Below the pieces are notes generated by a model. The model saw only the letters and a list, made by a program, of their open reading frames with translations. It was not told where the DNA came from and did no database searches. From CAVPLM01 sp964497095 (GTDB lineage: Bacteria > Actinomycetota > Thermoleophilia > RBG-16-64-13): 34,669 nucleotides of DNA. Made by a program: the position numbers and the translations under genes. The stretch spans positions 1 to 34,669 of the forward strand of contig CAZCCL010000015.1 of NCBI GenBank assembly GCA_964497095.1, given 5' to 3'. Shown in pieces: positions 8,356 to 16,273 of the stretch (the stretch's first letter is position 1; each line of letters begins with the position of its first letter).

Positions 8356-9543
8356 ATGAGCGGAGAAACACACTTCACTGCAGCTGAGGCAGCTGCGATC
8401 GGTGAGGAACTGGGAATCGATTGGAAACACTTCGATGTCGAGCAGTTCCGCATGGGGATGGACGTGGAGCTCGAACACGGGTCGGTCGATCCCGAAACGA
8501 ACGTCTCGAGCGACGATCCTCTCACTACCGGCAAGATCGCGCTCGCGCATTTGCGGGAATTCCCGGACTACTACAACCGCTTGGAAGAGATGGAAGAAGC
8601 GGCCGAAGCCTTCTGGGAAGGGAGCGGAGACGCGGAGACTGAGCCTGCAGCGGCGGGCGCCGAAGAACAGCCCGAAGAAGCCCCGAAACAAGAGATTGAC
8701 GCGACCGTAAGCTCGATTACGAGGGAGAACAAAGCCATGTCCGACTACCTGCAAAGAGAGGATGCGCCGTTTGGTGAAGAGGTCTGGGAGCTCCTCGACG
8801 CTACCGTGGCCGGCGCCGCAGCCAGCCAGTTGTCGGTGCGTCGTATCGTCGAGACCGTGGGTCCATACGGGTACGGGCTCAAGCAGTTGCCGGGAACAGA
8901 TGAGATGGTCGCCGAGCAGGACGGCGTGAGCATCGCAGCCAGCCGGGCGATACCGGTGATCCAGCTGTCCGCCAGTTTCGTCCTTTCCCGGCGTGATATA
9001 GCAGCCTTCAAAGCCAGCGGGGTGACCCCCAGCCTGGCACCGGCCGCCCAGGCGGCGTTGGCGATGGCCGCTCAGGAGGACAAGATCCTCCTCGAGGGCT
9101 CCAAGAAGAACGCCGTGACCGGACTCACCAACACCGAGGGCATCTCCAAAGTCACCTTGCGCGATTGGAAAGAAGTGGGAGCGGCCGTCGACAACTTGAT
9201 CGAGGCCGTTTCCGTTCTCGACAAGGCCGGCTTCCACGGGCCCTACTCGCTGGCCCTCGCTCCCGACAAGTACAACCTGCTCTTCCGGAGGTACCCGCAG
9301 GGTAATGCGATCGAGATCGATCATGTTCGCCAGTTGGTGACGGGCGGTATCGTCAAGGCCCCGGCTCTGAATGCAGGCGGACTGCTGCTGGCGGCGGGTC
9401 CCCAGTATGTCGCCATCCTGATCGGACAGGATCTGAAGGCCGGTTTCGTAGGACCAACGGCCGATCTCGGCTACGAGTTCACGGTTTCCGAAAGCTTCGC
9501 TCTGCAGGTGCGTGCGCCTGGAGCCATCTGCCTGCTCAAATAG
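8356..9543 (+). CDS. DUF5661-encapsulin fusion (family 1 encapsulin shell protein with N-terminal domain)
   Basis: Encapsulins self-assemble into HK97-fold protein nanocompartments that hold enzymes or iron-storage proteins. Residues 128-395 of this 395-aa product are a full-length shell protein: MSDYLQREDAPF, WELLDATVAGAAASQLSVRR, EGSKKNAVTGLTN and the C-terminal ESFALQVRAPGAICLLK region are typical. Residues about 5-85 match DUF5661 as I know it, with VELEHG (E38, E40, H41) and ALAHLREFPDYYNRLEEME (H65, E68, D71), a set of residues that could bind metal. An acidic, Ala/Pro/Glu-rich linker (about 88-125) joins them. The domain is placed where a cargo would face the shell interior, so I infer a built-in cargo. 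ATG at 8356 follows GGAGGAGG. No separate cargo gene lies next to it. An internal start at 8737 probably gives the shell protein alone. Confidence 0.88.
   Translation: MSGETHFTAAEAAAIGEELGIDWKHFDVEQFRMGMDVELEHGSVDPETNVSSDDPLTTGKIALAHLREFPDYYNRLEEMEEAAEAFWEGSGDAETEPAAAGAEEQPEEAPKQEIDATVSSITRENKAMSDYLQREDAPFGEEVWELLDATVAGAAASQLSVRRIVETVGPYGYGLKQLPGTDEMVAEQDGVSIAASRAIPVIQLSASFVLSRRDIAAFKASGVTPSLAPAAQAALAMAAQEDKILLEGSKKNAVTGLTNTEGISKVTLRDWKEVGAAVDNLIEAVSVLDKAGFHGPYSLALAPDKYNLLFRRYPQGNAIEIDHVRQLVTGGIVKAPALNAGGLLLAAGPQYVAILIGQDLKAGFVGPTADLGYEFTVSESFALQVRAPGAICLLK
8721..8739 (+). promoter_or_regulatory. internal ribosome binding site and ATG for a free encapsulin shell protein
   Basis: Within the fusion gene, GAGGGAG at 8721-8727 is followed after 9 nt by an in-frame ATG at 8737-8739. 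Translation from here gives a 268-aa protein that begins MSDYLQREDAPF, exactly where stand-alone family 1 encapsulins begin, and of their normal length. I infer that one gene makes both the DUF5661-tagged and the plain shell protein, which would set the cargo-to-shell ratio. Confidence 0.6.
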
Positions 9544-9567
9544 AACCGGCGACACGACCCCTATCCA

Positions 9568-9611
9568 GAAGCTCGGCCGGCGCGCAGATAGCGCGGCCGA
9601 GCTTCCTTTCT
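9568..9611 (+). terminator. strong hairpin terminator after the encapsulin gene
   Basis: GAAGCTCGGC (9568-9577) pairs with GCCGAGCTTC (9596-9605), and CGCGC (9581-9585) pairs with GCGCG (9591-9595) around an AGATA loop, with a 3-nt bulge on the left arm. The 15-bp GC-rich stem starts 24 bases after the stop codon and is followed by CTTTCT, a weak U-tract. It probably ends the encapsulin transcript. Confidence 0.7.
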
Positions 9612-9714
9612 GTCGCGAGCTTAGGGCCAACGCCGCCCTGGCAGCCCGGCGGTATGGAGGAGGCGCGGACCCGCCCTCGATACGAGGCCACGGGCCTCCG
9701 CGCGCGGAAAAGCC

Positions 9715-9720
9715 TATAAT
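9715..9720 (+). promoter_or_regulatory. possible -10 element for the corrinoid methyltransferase operon
   Basis: A perfect TATAAT stands at 9715-9720, 116 bp upstream of the first gene of the operon, in an otherwise very GC-rich stretch. No recognisable -35 hexamer is found 16-18 bp upstream. A second candidate, TACAAT at 9801-9806, is closer to the start codon. I see no cobalamin riboswitch in the 230 bp before the gene. Confidence 0.35.
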
Positions 9721-9835
9721 CGAGCGGGTCGGTCTCCCACTATCGCCGGCGGCCCTGCGGCACCGTCGATAGCCATCGGACGCCATGGGGACGACCGCTC
9801 TACAATCGACTGCGATAGACCACAAGGGGGTTGTC

Positions 9836-10891
9836 GTGCTCTGTGACCAGATGTCGTCCGAGGAGCGTTGGGAAGCTCTCGTCCGGGGGGAGCCGCTCGA
9901 CCGGGTGCCCTGTCTCCAATTCATCCTGGGCCATACGGCGGTAGTCAACGGCAAGCCCATCGCCAAGGTCTACGACGACGCCACCGCAAGCCTCACCTGC
10001 CAGCGGAACGCCATGCAGATGTACGGTCACGACGGCCTGATCCTGCACGGCTGGGCCAACGCGGGCGGGGCCGAGTTCGGGGGCGAGATCGAGTTTCCCT
10101 ATCGCAAGTACACGGGCGCGCCCATGATGAAGCGCAGCCCGGTGCAGAGCGAGGACGACGCCTGGAACCTGAAGGTGCCCGAGGAACTCACCGCCGTGGG
10201 AACCATCCCCGTAGCCCTGGAGTTCTCCCGGCTGCAGTATGAAGCCGGGATGCCGGTGACCGTCCAAGTGGGATCCCCCCTCACCTGGGCCGGCTCCGTG
10301 TGCGGCGAGGAACGACTGATGCTGTGGATCATCAAGAGACCGGATCTCGTCCACCATGTGTTGCGGGTCATCACGGACTTCATCATTCAGAAGGCCGACC
10401 ATTGGATAGGGGAGTTCGGGGCGGAGCGCATCATGGCGTTCGATCTCTGCATCGAGACCAACAAGCTGTACTCGCCCAAGCAGTTCGCGACCTTCGCCTT
10501 CCCCTATCTCAAAGAGATCCACGACCACCTCACCGAGAGGGGAGTGGCCGTCTTCTTGAGCCACATCTGTGGAGAACAGAACAAGAACTTGCCCTACTGG
10601 TCTCAACTCAGCTACGGGAAGCGGGGGATGATCAGTGTGGGCAAGGAGGTCGCTCTGGCAACCGCCGGTGAGGCTTTCCCCGAGTGCGTGATCATGGGCA
10701 ACGTCGATCCGGTGACCGTGCAGGAAGGCACCCCGCAAGAAGTGCTGACCCTGTGTGAGGGATGCATCGATGAAGGTAAGGACCATCCCGGCGGGTACGC
10801 CTTGATGACCGGCTGCGAGGTACCCCCTCAGGCCCCGCCGGTCAACGTGAGCCAGATGGTGACGGCCTGTCGCGAGTTCGGGCGTTACTAA
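9836..10891 (+). CDS. URO-D-fold cobalamin-dependent methyltransferase (first copy)
   Basis: This 351-aa protein belongs to the uroporphyrinogen decarboxylase-fold methyltransferases (MtaA/MtbA/CmuA and O-demethylase MTI type), which move methyl groups to or from a corrinoid protein. It is not expected to be a haem-pathway URO-D. The zinc-binding residues of the methyltransferase branch are visible: H243-x-C245 in SHICGEQ and C327 in MTGCEVPP. The start is GTG at 9836, with AAGGGGG at 9824-9830. This gives MLCDQMSSEERWEALV, which lines up with the start of the second copy (MWCETMTSAERMGAVM). An ATG at 9785 in the same frame lacks a ribosome site. It is the first gene of a six-gene operon and stands 29 bp before the corrinoid protein gene. 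Substrate unknown. Confidence 0.88.
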   Translation: MLCDQMSSEERWEALVRGEPLDRVPCLQFILGHTAVVNGKPIAKVYDDATASLTCQRNAMQMYGHDGLILHGWANAGGAEFGGEIEFPYRKYTGAPMMKRSPVQSEDDAWNLKVPEELTAVGTIPVALEFSRLQYEAGMPVTVQVGSPLTWAGSVCGEERLMLWIIKRPDLVHHVLRVITDFIIQKADHWIGEFGAERIMAFDLCIETNKLYSPKQFATFAFPYLKEIHDHLTERGVAVFLSHICGEQNKNLPYWSQLSYGKRGMISVGKEVALATAGEAFPECVIMGNVDPVTVQEGTPQEVLTLCEGCIDEGKDHPGGYALMTGCEVPPQAPPVNVSQMVTACREFGRY

Positions 10892-10920
10892 CGCCAGACA
10901 ACAACTAGGAGGTAGACGAG

Positions 10921-11568
10921 ATGACAGATGAGACCATCATCCTCGGGCAGCTCAAGCAGGCGGTCATGGATGGTGACGAGGATGCAGCCGTCCGGGCGGC
11001 CGAGGACGCGGCCGCGACCGGGATCGATCCCCAGAAGGCCATCATGGAGGGTCTGGCCGCCGGCATGGCCGAGATGGGCCGCCTGTACGAAGAGGGCGAG
11101 TGCTATGTGCCCGAGTTGATGGTGTCGTCGGAGGCGCTTTACGCAGGCTTGGGCATCCTCCGGCCGCTCCTCGTGGGCTCTGCGGCTGAAGACGAGAGCA
11201 AGGGCGTGGTTGTGATCGGCGCCGTGCAGGGCGATATCCACGACATCGGCAAGAACCTCGTCAAGATGATGCTCGAGGTCAACGGCTTCGAGGTGCACGA
11301 CCTGGGCAGGGACGTGGAGATGGAGCTGTTCATCGAGGAGTCTCAGAGAGTCGGCGCCGACCTGCTGTGCCTCTCGGCGCTCATGACCACCACCATCATC
11401 GCCATGAAAGACTACCTGCCCGAGTTCAAGGCCAAGCTGCCCGACACCAAGATCATGATCGGGGGAGCGCCGCTCAACCAGCAGCTGGCCGACGAATGGG
11501 GAGCCGACGGCTACGGCGAGAACGCCATGGAGGCGGCCCGGGTCGCGCTCCGGCTGGTAGGAGCATGA
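10921..11568 (+). CDS. methyltransferase cognate corrinoid protein
   Basis: The 215-aa protein carries the cobalamin that is methylated and demethylated by the flanking methyltransferases. An N-terminal four-helix cap domain (about residues 1-88) contains the ALxxGMxEMGRLYEEGECYVPEL pattern. A Rossmann-like B12-binding domain follows (about 95-215) with GDIHDIGKN, the D-x-H-x-x-G motif whose H107 is the lower axial cobalt ligand, and the downstream LSALMTTT and IGGAPL segments. Size and motifs match MtaC/MtbC/MttC and O-demethylase corrinoid proteins. AGGAGGTAG lies just before ATG 10921. Both URO-D methyltransferases in the operon probably use it, as no second corrinoid protein is present. 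Confidence 0.95.
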   Translation: MTDETIILGQLKQAVMDGDEDAAVRAAEDAAATGIDPQKAIMEGLAAGMAEMGRLYEEGECYVPELMVSSEALYAGLGILRPLLVGSAAEDESKGVVVIGAVQGDIHDIGKNLVKMMLEVNGFEVHDLGRDVEMELFIEESQRVGADLLCLSALMTTTIIAMKDYLPEFKAKLPDTKIMIGGAPLNQQLADEWGADGYGENAMEAARVALRLVGA

Positions 11569-11577
11569 GGTCGGACC

Positions 11578-11898
11578 ATGGCCATCGTCGAGATACATTC
11601 CGGGGTCTGCGGCCACGTCACCACGGTGAAGGCCGTGGGCGGCGACGCCTACAAGGTACACGTCACGCTGGAGAGCACCTGCCCCCATGTCTGGAAGATC
11701 TCCGGGGATGTGGATGACGTGGACGCCCTCCAGCAGATCGGCCTGCGGGGCGGTCTGCCGACGGTGCTCCAAGCCGCGTACACCCACTGCGCACACGCCG
11801 CCTGTCCGGTGCCCGCGGGGTTGATCAAGGCGATCGAAGTGGCGGCCGGACTGGCCCTGCCCGAGGACGTTTCCATGCGCGTCAGCAAGGAGGAGTGA
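11578..11898 (+). CDS. small conserved Cys/His protein of the methyltransferase operon
   Basis: I do not know a function for this 106-aa protein. I recall similar small proteins beside corrinoid methyltransferase genes (possibly DUF6951, not certain). It has four cysteines, C11 (GVCGH), C35 (STCPH), C71 and C76 (THCAHAACPVP), each near a histidine. The C-terminal half has a strongly patterned helix, GLIKAIEVAAGLALPEDV. The arrangement could bind a metal or an Fe-S cluster. No signal peptide or membrane segment is visible. It begins 9 bp after the corrinoid protein stop and ends 6 bp before the second methyltransferase, so it is co-translated with both. Confidence 0.8.
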   Translation: MAIVEIHSGVCGHVTTVKAVGGDAYKVHVTLESTCPHVWKISGDVDDVDALQQIGLRGGLPTVLQAAYTHCAHAACPVPAGLIKAIEVAAGLALPEDVSMRVSKEE

Positions 11899-11904
11899 GA
11901 GACC

Positions 11905-12963
11905 ATGTGGTGCGAGACGATGACAAGCGCGGAACGGATGGGTGCCGTCATGAAGGGCGAGCGGCCCGACCGCGTCCCGGTGATCCCCTTCGTGTTCGGG
12001 CATTGCGCGGTCGTCTGCGGAGAGCCTCTGGCCCGGGTGTTCGACGATGCCGAACAGAGCTTCCGCTGCCAGCTACTGGCCTCCGAGATGTACGGCTATG
12101 ACGGCGGCCCCCTCTATGCCTATGCCTCAGCTGGAGGTTGGGAGTTCGGGGGCGACGTGGAGTTCCCGACCAAGAAGTACTCGGGCGCGACGATAGTCAC
12201 CCGCACCCCGATCCAGACCGAAGACGACGTCTACGCGCTCCAGGTCCCGGCAGACATCACGAAGGCCGGTGCCCTTCCTATCGCCCTAGGTGTGGCCCGC
12301 AGGCAGGCCGAGTACGGTATGCCCGTGACCCTGCAGATCGGCTCCCCTCTCACCTGGGCGGGCTCCGTGATCGGCGAAGAGCGCATGATGACCTGGCTCA
12401 TCAAGAAGCCGGAACTGGTCCACATGGTGCTCGACAAGGTGTCGGATTTCGTGATCAAGGTGGCGGAGCACTACGTCGGCGAGTTCGGGGCCGAGAAGCT
12501 CATGGCGTTCCACGGCGCCGCCACCGAATCGAACATGCTCATCTCCCCCAAGCAGTTCGAGAGCTTCGTGCTCCCTTATCTCCAGAGGATCAACACGCGA
12601 GTGATGGAGATGGGGATAGGCACCTTCTTCATCCACATCTGCGGGGAGCAGAAGAAGAACCTCAAGTTCTGGCAGCAGGTCCCGGTGACGAAGCAGACGA
12701 TCCTCAGCTTCGGCCGGGAGGTGCACCTATCCACGGTGATGGAGTTGTTCCCCGACCAGATCATCGCCGGGAACGTGGATCCCACCCTTATCCAGGAGGG
12801 CAAACCGGAGGAAGTGCTGGCCCAGGCCAGGGAGTGCATCGAGACGGCCAAGGACCACACCGGTGGCTACGTGCTCATGGCCGGCTGCGACCTGCCCCCG
12901 CACGCGCCGCCGGTGAACGTCTTCCAGTTGGTCAAGGCCGCCCGCGAGTTCGGGAGGTACTAG
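11905..12963 (+). CDS. URO-D-fold cobalamin-dependent methyltransferase (second copy)
   Basis: This 352-aa paralog of the 9836 gene is similar over its full length. It keeps the zinc residues H244-x-C246 (IHICGEQ) and C328 (MAGCDLPPHAPPVN). Differences concentrate in the substrate-facing middle, for example AFHGAATESNMLISPKQF against AFDLCIETNKLYSPKQF. I infer a division of labour in which one copy takes the methyl group from the substrate onto the corrinoid and the other passes it to the final acceptor. No MtrH/MeTr-type tetrahydrofolate methyltransferase is present in the operon. AAGGAGGAG lies at the end of the preceding gene, 6-8 bases before the ATG, and the downstream activator gene begins one base after the stop. 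Confidence 0.88.
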   Translation: MWCETMTSAERMGAVMKGERPDRVPVIPFVFGHCAVVCGEPLARVFDDAEQSFRCQLLASEMYGYDGGPLYAYASAGGWEFGGDVEFPTKKYSGATIVTRTPIQTEDDVYALQVPADITKAGALPIALGVARRQAEYGMPVTLQIGSPLTWAGSVIGEERMMTWLIKKPELVHMVLDKVSDFVIKVAEHYVGEFGAEKLMAFHGAATESNMLISPKQFESFVLPYLQRINTRVMEMGIGTFFIHICGEQKKNLKFWQQVPVTKQTILSFGREVHLSTVMELFPDQIIAGNVDPTLIQEGKPEEVLAQARECIETAKDHTGGYVLMAGCDLPPHAPPVNVFQLVKAAREFGRY

Positions 12964-12964
12964 C

Positions 12965-14938
12965 GTGACGACGGCAGACGGCGAACCATCCGCTCCCGGC
13001 CTGGAAACGGGCCCATCGGCATCCGCTGCGACCGGATCGGACGCTTCGGGCTATCACAGCGTGACCTTCCAACCTTCGGGAAGGCGCGGGCCGGCGGCGG
13101 ACGGCCAGAGCCTGCTGGAGGTGGCCCAAGGCCTGGGAGTGGAGATCGAGAGCGTCTGCGGCGGCAAGGGGAACTGCAAGAAGTGCCGCGTCCGCATCGA
13201 GTCGATGCCGGAGAGCGTGTCGTCGCCCACGCCGGTGGAGCAGAAGGCCTTGAGCCCCGAGGCCGTCGCCGCAGGGATGCGCCTGGCCTGCCAGGCGCAC
13301 GTCGCCGGGGATGTGCGGGTCTTCGTGCCGGAGGAGAGCCGGCGCGCCCAGCAGATAGTGCGCAAAGAAGCCGGCGAACGCACCGTGCCTCTCGACCCGG
13401 CTATCAAGTGCTACCACGTCGCTCTCCAGGCCCCTACCTTGGAAGATCCCACCGCCGACGCCGAGCGGCTGTCGGCCGCCCTCGAGCGGGACCACGGGGT
13501 GGCCGGTCCGACGTTCGATCTGGAGGTCCTACAGACCCTCCCCGGCATCGCCCGCCGCGCCGACTGGGATCTCGTCGCCGTGGTGTGGCGGGGCGAGACG
13601 GTCGTGGATGTGCGGCCCGCGGCAGATCATCGCCGTGTCTTAGGCCTTGCAGTGGACGTGGGCACCACCACCATCGCCGCGTACCTGACGGACCTTGACA
13701 GCGGGGAAGTGCTGGCAACAGAGTCCGCCATGAACCCCCAGGTGGCGTTCGGAGACGACGTCATCGCCCGCCTCTATCGAGTAGCGCACGATCCTGACGG
13801 CCTCGCCGAGTTGCAGCGGGCGGTGGTCGCCGAGGTGAACAGCCTGGCAGGCAGAGCCGTGGAGCGGAGCGGGGCCGCGCTCGCCGACATCTTTGATGTG
13901 GTCATGGTGGGGAACACCGCCATGCATCATCTGTTCCTAGGCCTCGACACCCGCCCCCTCGGCGTGGCCCCGTTCGCCCCCGCGGTGCAGGGCGCAGTCG
14001 ATGTGCGAGCCGCCGCCATCGGCCTCGCCTTCCATCCTTGTTGCCGTCTGCACGTGCTTCCGGTCGAGGCGGGGTTCGTAGGGGCCGACAACGTGGCCGT
14101 GCTCATAGCCGAAGAGCCGTATAAGCGGGATGAGATCCCGCTCATCATCGACATCGGCACCAACGGCGAACTGGTCCTCGGCAACCGGGAGCGCATGGTC
14201 TCCACTTCGTGCGCCACCGGACCGGCCCTGGAGGGTTCCCACATCGAGTTCGGCATGCGGGCCGCCCCCGGGGCGATCGAGCGGGTCCGGATCGAGCCGG
14301 GCACCTTCGACGTGCGCTTCAAGGTCATAGGGCTGGGCGATTGGCACACGAGCTACCCGGCAGACGAGGTCGGGGCCCGCGGGATATGCGGTTCGGGCAT
14401 CATCGAGGCCGCTGCTGAGATGCTCAAGGCGGGAGTGATCCTGCCCAACGGCAACCTAGATCCCTCTCTACGCCATGAGCGGGTGATCCTCGAGAACGGC
14501 AAACCGCGCAAGTTTGTGATCGCCTGGCCCGAGGAGACGGCCATCGGCCGGAGCATCACCGTGTCGCTCAAGGACATCCGAGCCATCCAACTGGCCAAGG
14601 CCGCCCTCAGAGCGGGTGCCGAGATCCTACTGCGCACCTACGGGATCGAACGACCGGACCGGGTTGTCCTGGCCGGCGCATTCGGCGCTTTCATCGATCG
14701 GCACCATGCGTTGGCGATAGGGATGCTGCCCGACGTCGAACCCGAGGCAGTGACCTCGGTGGGAAACGCCGCAGGCGACGGAGCCCGTTTCGCCCTTGTC
14801 AGTATGGGTAAGCGGAGGGAGGCGACCTGGGTGTCCGACAGGGTCGAATACGTCGAGCTGGCCACCGACCCTGATTTCCAGAGAGAGTACGTCAAGGCTA
14901 TGTACTTCGAACCAGTTTCCGAGATACCGGAGGATTAG
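12965..14938 (+). CDS. ferredoxin-ASKHA reductive activator of corrinoid proteins (RACo/RamA-like, DUF4445)
   Basis: Corrinoid methyltransferase systems inactivate when cobalt(I) is oxidised, and this class of protein reduces it again using ATP. The 657-aa product has a low-complexity N-terminus (about 1-30). A [2Fe-2S] ferredoxin domain follows with C65, C71, C74 and C109 (VCGGKGNCKKC ... LACQAH), then a linker domain, and from about residue 227 an ASKHA domain with LAVDVGTTTIAAY and, later, IDIGTNGELVLGN and CGSGIIEA. This order is that of RACo proteins, not of the [4Fe-4S] RamA enzyme of methanogens. GGGAGG at 12952-12957 lies 7 nt before the GTG start. It is tightly coupled to the second methyltransferase. 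Confidence 0.93.
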   Translation: MTTADGEPSAPGLETGPSASAATGSDASGYHSVTFQPSGRRGPAADGQSLLEVAQGLGVEIESVCGGKGNCKKCRVRIESMPESVSSPTPVEQKALSPEAVAAGMRLACQAHVAGDVRVFVPEESRRAQQIVRKEAGERTVPLDPAIKCYHVALQAPTLEDPTADAERLSAALERDHGVAGPTFDLEVLQTLPGIARRADWDLVAVVWRGETVVDVRPAADHRRVLGLAVDVGTTTIAAYLTDLDSGEVLATESAMNPQVAFGDDVIARLYRVAHDPDGLAELQRAVVAEVNSLAGRAVERSGAALADIFDVVMVGNTAMHHLFLGLDTRPLGVAPFAPAVQGAVDVRAAAIGLAFHPCCRLHVLPVEAGFVGADNVAVLIAEEPYKRDEIPLIIDIGTNGELVLGNRERMVSTSCATGPALEGSHIEFGMRAAPGAIERVRIEPGTFDVRFKVIGLGDWHTSYPADEVGARGICGSGIIEAAAEMLKAGVILPNGNLDPSLRHERVILENGKPRKFVIAWPEETAIGRSITVSLKDIRAIQLAKAALRAGAEILLRTYGIERPDRVVLAGAFGAFIDRHHALAIGMLPDVEPEAVTSVGNAAGDGARFALVSMGKRREATWVSDRVEYVELATDPDFQREYVKAMYFEPVSEIPED

Positions 14939-14944
14939 ACAGCC

Positions 14945-16273
14945 ATGGCAGCCGAAGTTGATCATCTCACCGCGAAAACAGTGGTCGTCGGTAGCGGACC
15001 GGGCGGTGCGACAGTCGCCCGCGAACTCGCCCGCCGGGGGCAAGATGTCCTCGTGCTTGAGCGAGGCGCCCAGCACCGACCACTGGGCAGTTACGCCACC
15101 CTCTATCGTATGGTCGATCGCCACGATGCCCTCACCCCCCACGCCGTTTCCATCGAAGGAAACGCGTTCGGTAGCTTCCTTACCGTCGGGGGCTGCTCCA
15201 TCGCGTTCTGCGGTACGGCGGTGCCTCCTCATCCGATGCTGAAGGAACGGTATGGGATCGACCTGGAGCCCTATGTCGCCGAAGCAACAAGCGAGCTCGA
15301 GGTGGCTCCGCTGCCCGAGCGCCTCATCGGTGAAGGGGCCAAGCGCATCCAGCGGGCGGCGCGCGCGGAGGGCCTTGACTGGCGTCCGTTCCCCAAGTTC
15401 ATCGACCCGGACAAGTGTGACCTCAGCATGGAGTGCTACGCGGGCTGTCGGACCGGGGCCAAGTGGAGCGCACGCGACTACATCGAAGAGGCGACCGGCA
15501 ACGGCGGCCGTTTGCGGACCCATATGCGAGTAGACGAAGTGCTCACCGACGGCACTCGCGCGACCGGCGTACGCGGCACGGGCCAGTCGGGGCCCTTCGA
15601 GGTCGAGGCAGAGACCGTAGTGCTGGCGGCGAACGGCCTGGGCACGGCTCTGATCTTGCAGGCTTCCGGGTTTCCCACCGCCGGCCAAGGGGTGTTCGTC
15701 GATCCGCTGATCACGACTTACGGCAGCTATCCCGGACCAGGCTCCACACGAGACATCCCCATGAGCTGCGGGACGTTCGACCTGCTGGAAGAGGGCATTT
15801 TCATGTGCGACGCCTGGGATCCCTGGCCGTTCCTGTTCATCGGCATGCTCACGGCCGGCCGAGAGCATCTATCCGGCAACATGGGCCGGATGAGACGCTA
15901 CCCGCACTCGCTCGGGGTCATGACCAAGATCAAGGACAGGCTGAACGGGTCGGTGATGCCCGATGGTAGGGTCTCGAAGCCTATCGAGGGGGAGGAGACG
16001 CGCTTGTTCGCCCGGGGCGCGGAGATCGCCACACGGATCCTCACCCGGGCCGGCTGTGACCCTTCCACGATCTTCAGCACCCCCCCGATGGGTTCGAACC
16101 CGAGTGGGACCGTACGGATCGGCAATCTGGTGGACACCGACCTGCGCACCGAGGTAGCCGGTCTGTACGTGTGCGATACGAGCGTCCTCCCCGAGCCGGA
16201 CGGTATTCCGCCGGTACTCACCGTGATAGCTCTGGGTAAGCGCCTGGTGGCGGAGCAGCTGGCGCCGGTCTAG
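14945..16273 (+). CDS. GMC-like FAD-dependent oxidoreductase with altered catalytic motif
   Basis: The 442-aa protein has an N-terminal FAD-binding motif, VVVGSGPGGATVARELA (about residues 13-29), and the C-terminal GMC substrate/FAD domain, GLYVCDTSVLPEPDGIPPVLTVIALGKRLAE-like. A Cys-containing stretch with C158, C164 and C168 precedes GAKWSARDYIEEA, recalling long-chain alcohol oxidases of this superfamily. The usual HPxGTxRMG motif, whose histidine is catalytic, reads NPSGTVRIG here. The second active-site position, usually NP, reads PP. It may therefore not be a standard alcohol oxidase. It follows the activator gene by 6 bp with GGAGG upstream, so it belongs to the operon. It could oxidise or reduce the demethylation product, or feed electrons; the sequence does not decide. 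Confidence 0.82.
   Translation: MAAEVDHLTAKTVVVGSGPGGATVARELARRGQDVLVLERGAQHRPLGSYATLYRMVDRHDALTPHAVSIEGNAFGSFLTVGGCSIAFCGTAVPPHPMLKERYGIDLEPYVAEATSELEVAPLPERLIGEGAKRIQRAARAEGLDWRPFPKFIDPDKCDLSMECYAGCRTGAKWSARDYIEEATGNGGRLRTHMRVDEVLTDGTRATGVRGTGQSGPFEVEAETVVLAANGLGTALILQASGFPTAGQGVFVDPLITTYGSYPGPGSTRDIPMSCGTFDLLEEGIFMCDAWDPWPFLFIGMLTAGREHLSGNMGRMRRYPHSLGVMTKIKDRLNGSVMPDGRVSKPIEGEETRLFARGAEIATRILTRAGCDPSTIFSTPPMGSNPSGTVRIGNLVDTDLRTEVAGLYVCDTSVLPEPDGIPPVLTVIALGKRLVAEQLAPV

Noticed and set aside
9606..9835. Cobalamin riboswitch before the corrinoid operon
   Set aside because: I looked for a B12-box-like core and found none in this 230-bp leader.
8332..9966. Long minus-strand open frame (544 codons) opposite the encapsulin gene
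   Set aside because: Its translation has no family features, and the opposite strand encodes a clear encapsulin with ribosome sites. High GC content opens antisense frames.
9836..10891. Haem-pathway uroporphyrinogen decarboxylase (hemE)
   Set aside because: The HxC and C-terminal Cys zinc residues, and the adjacent corrinoid protein and activator, indicate the methyltransferase branch.
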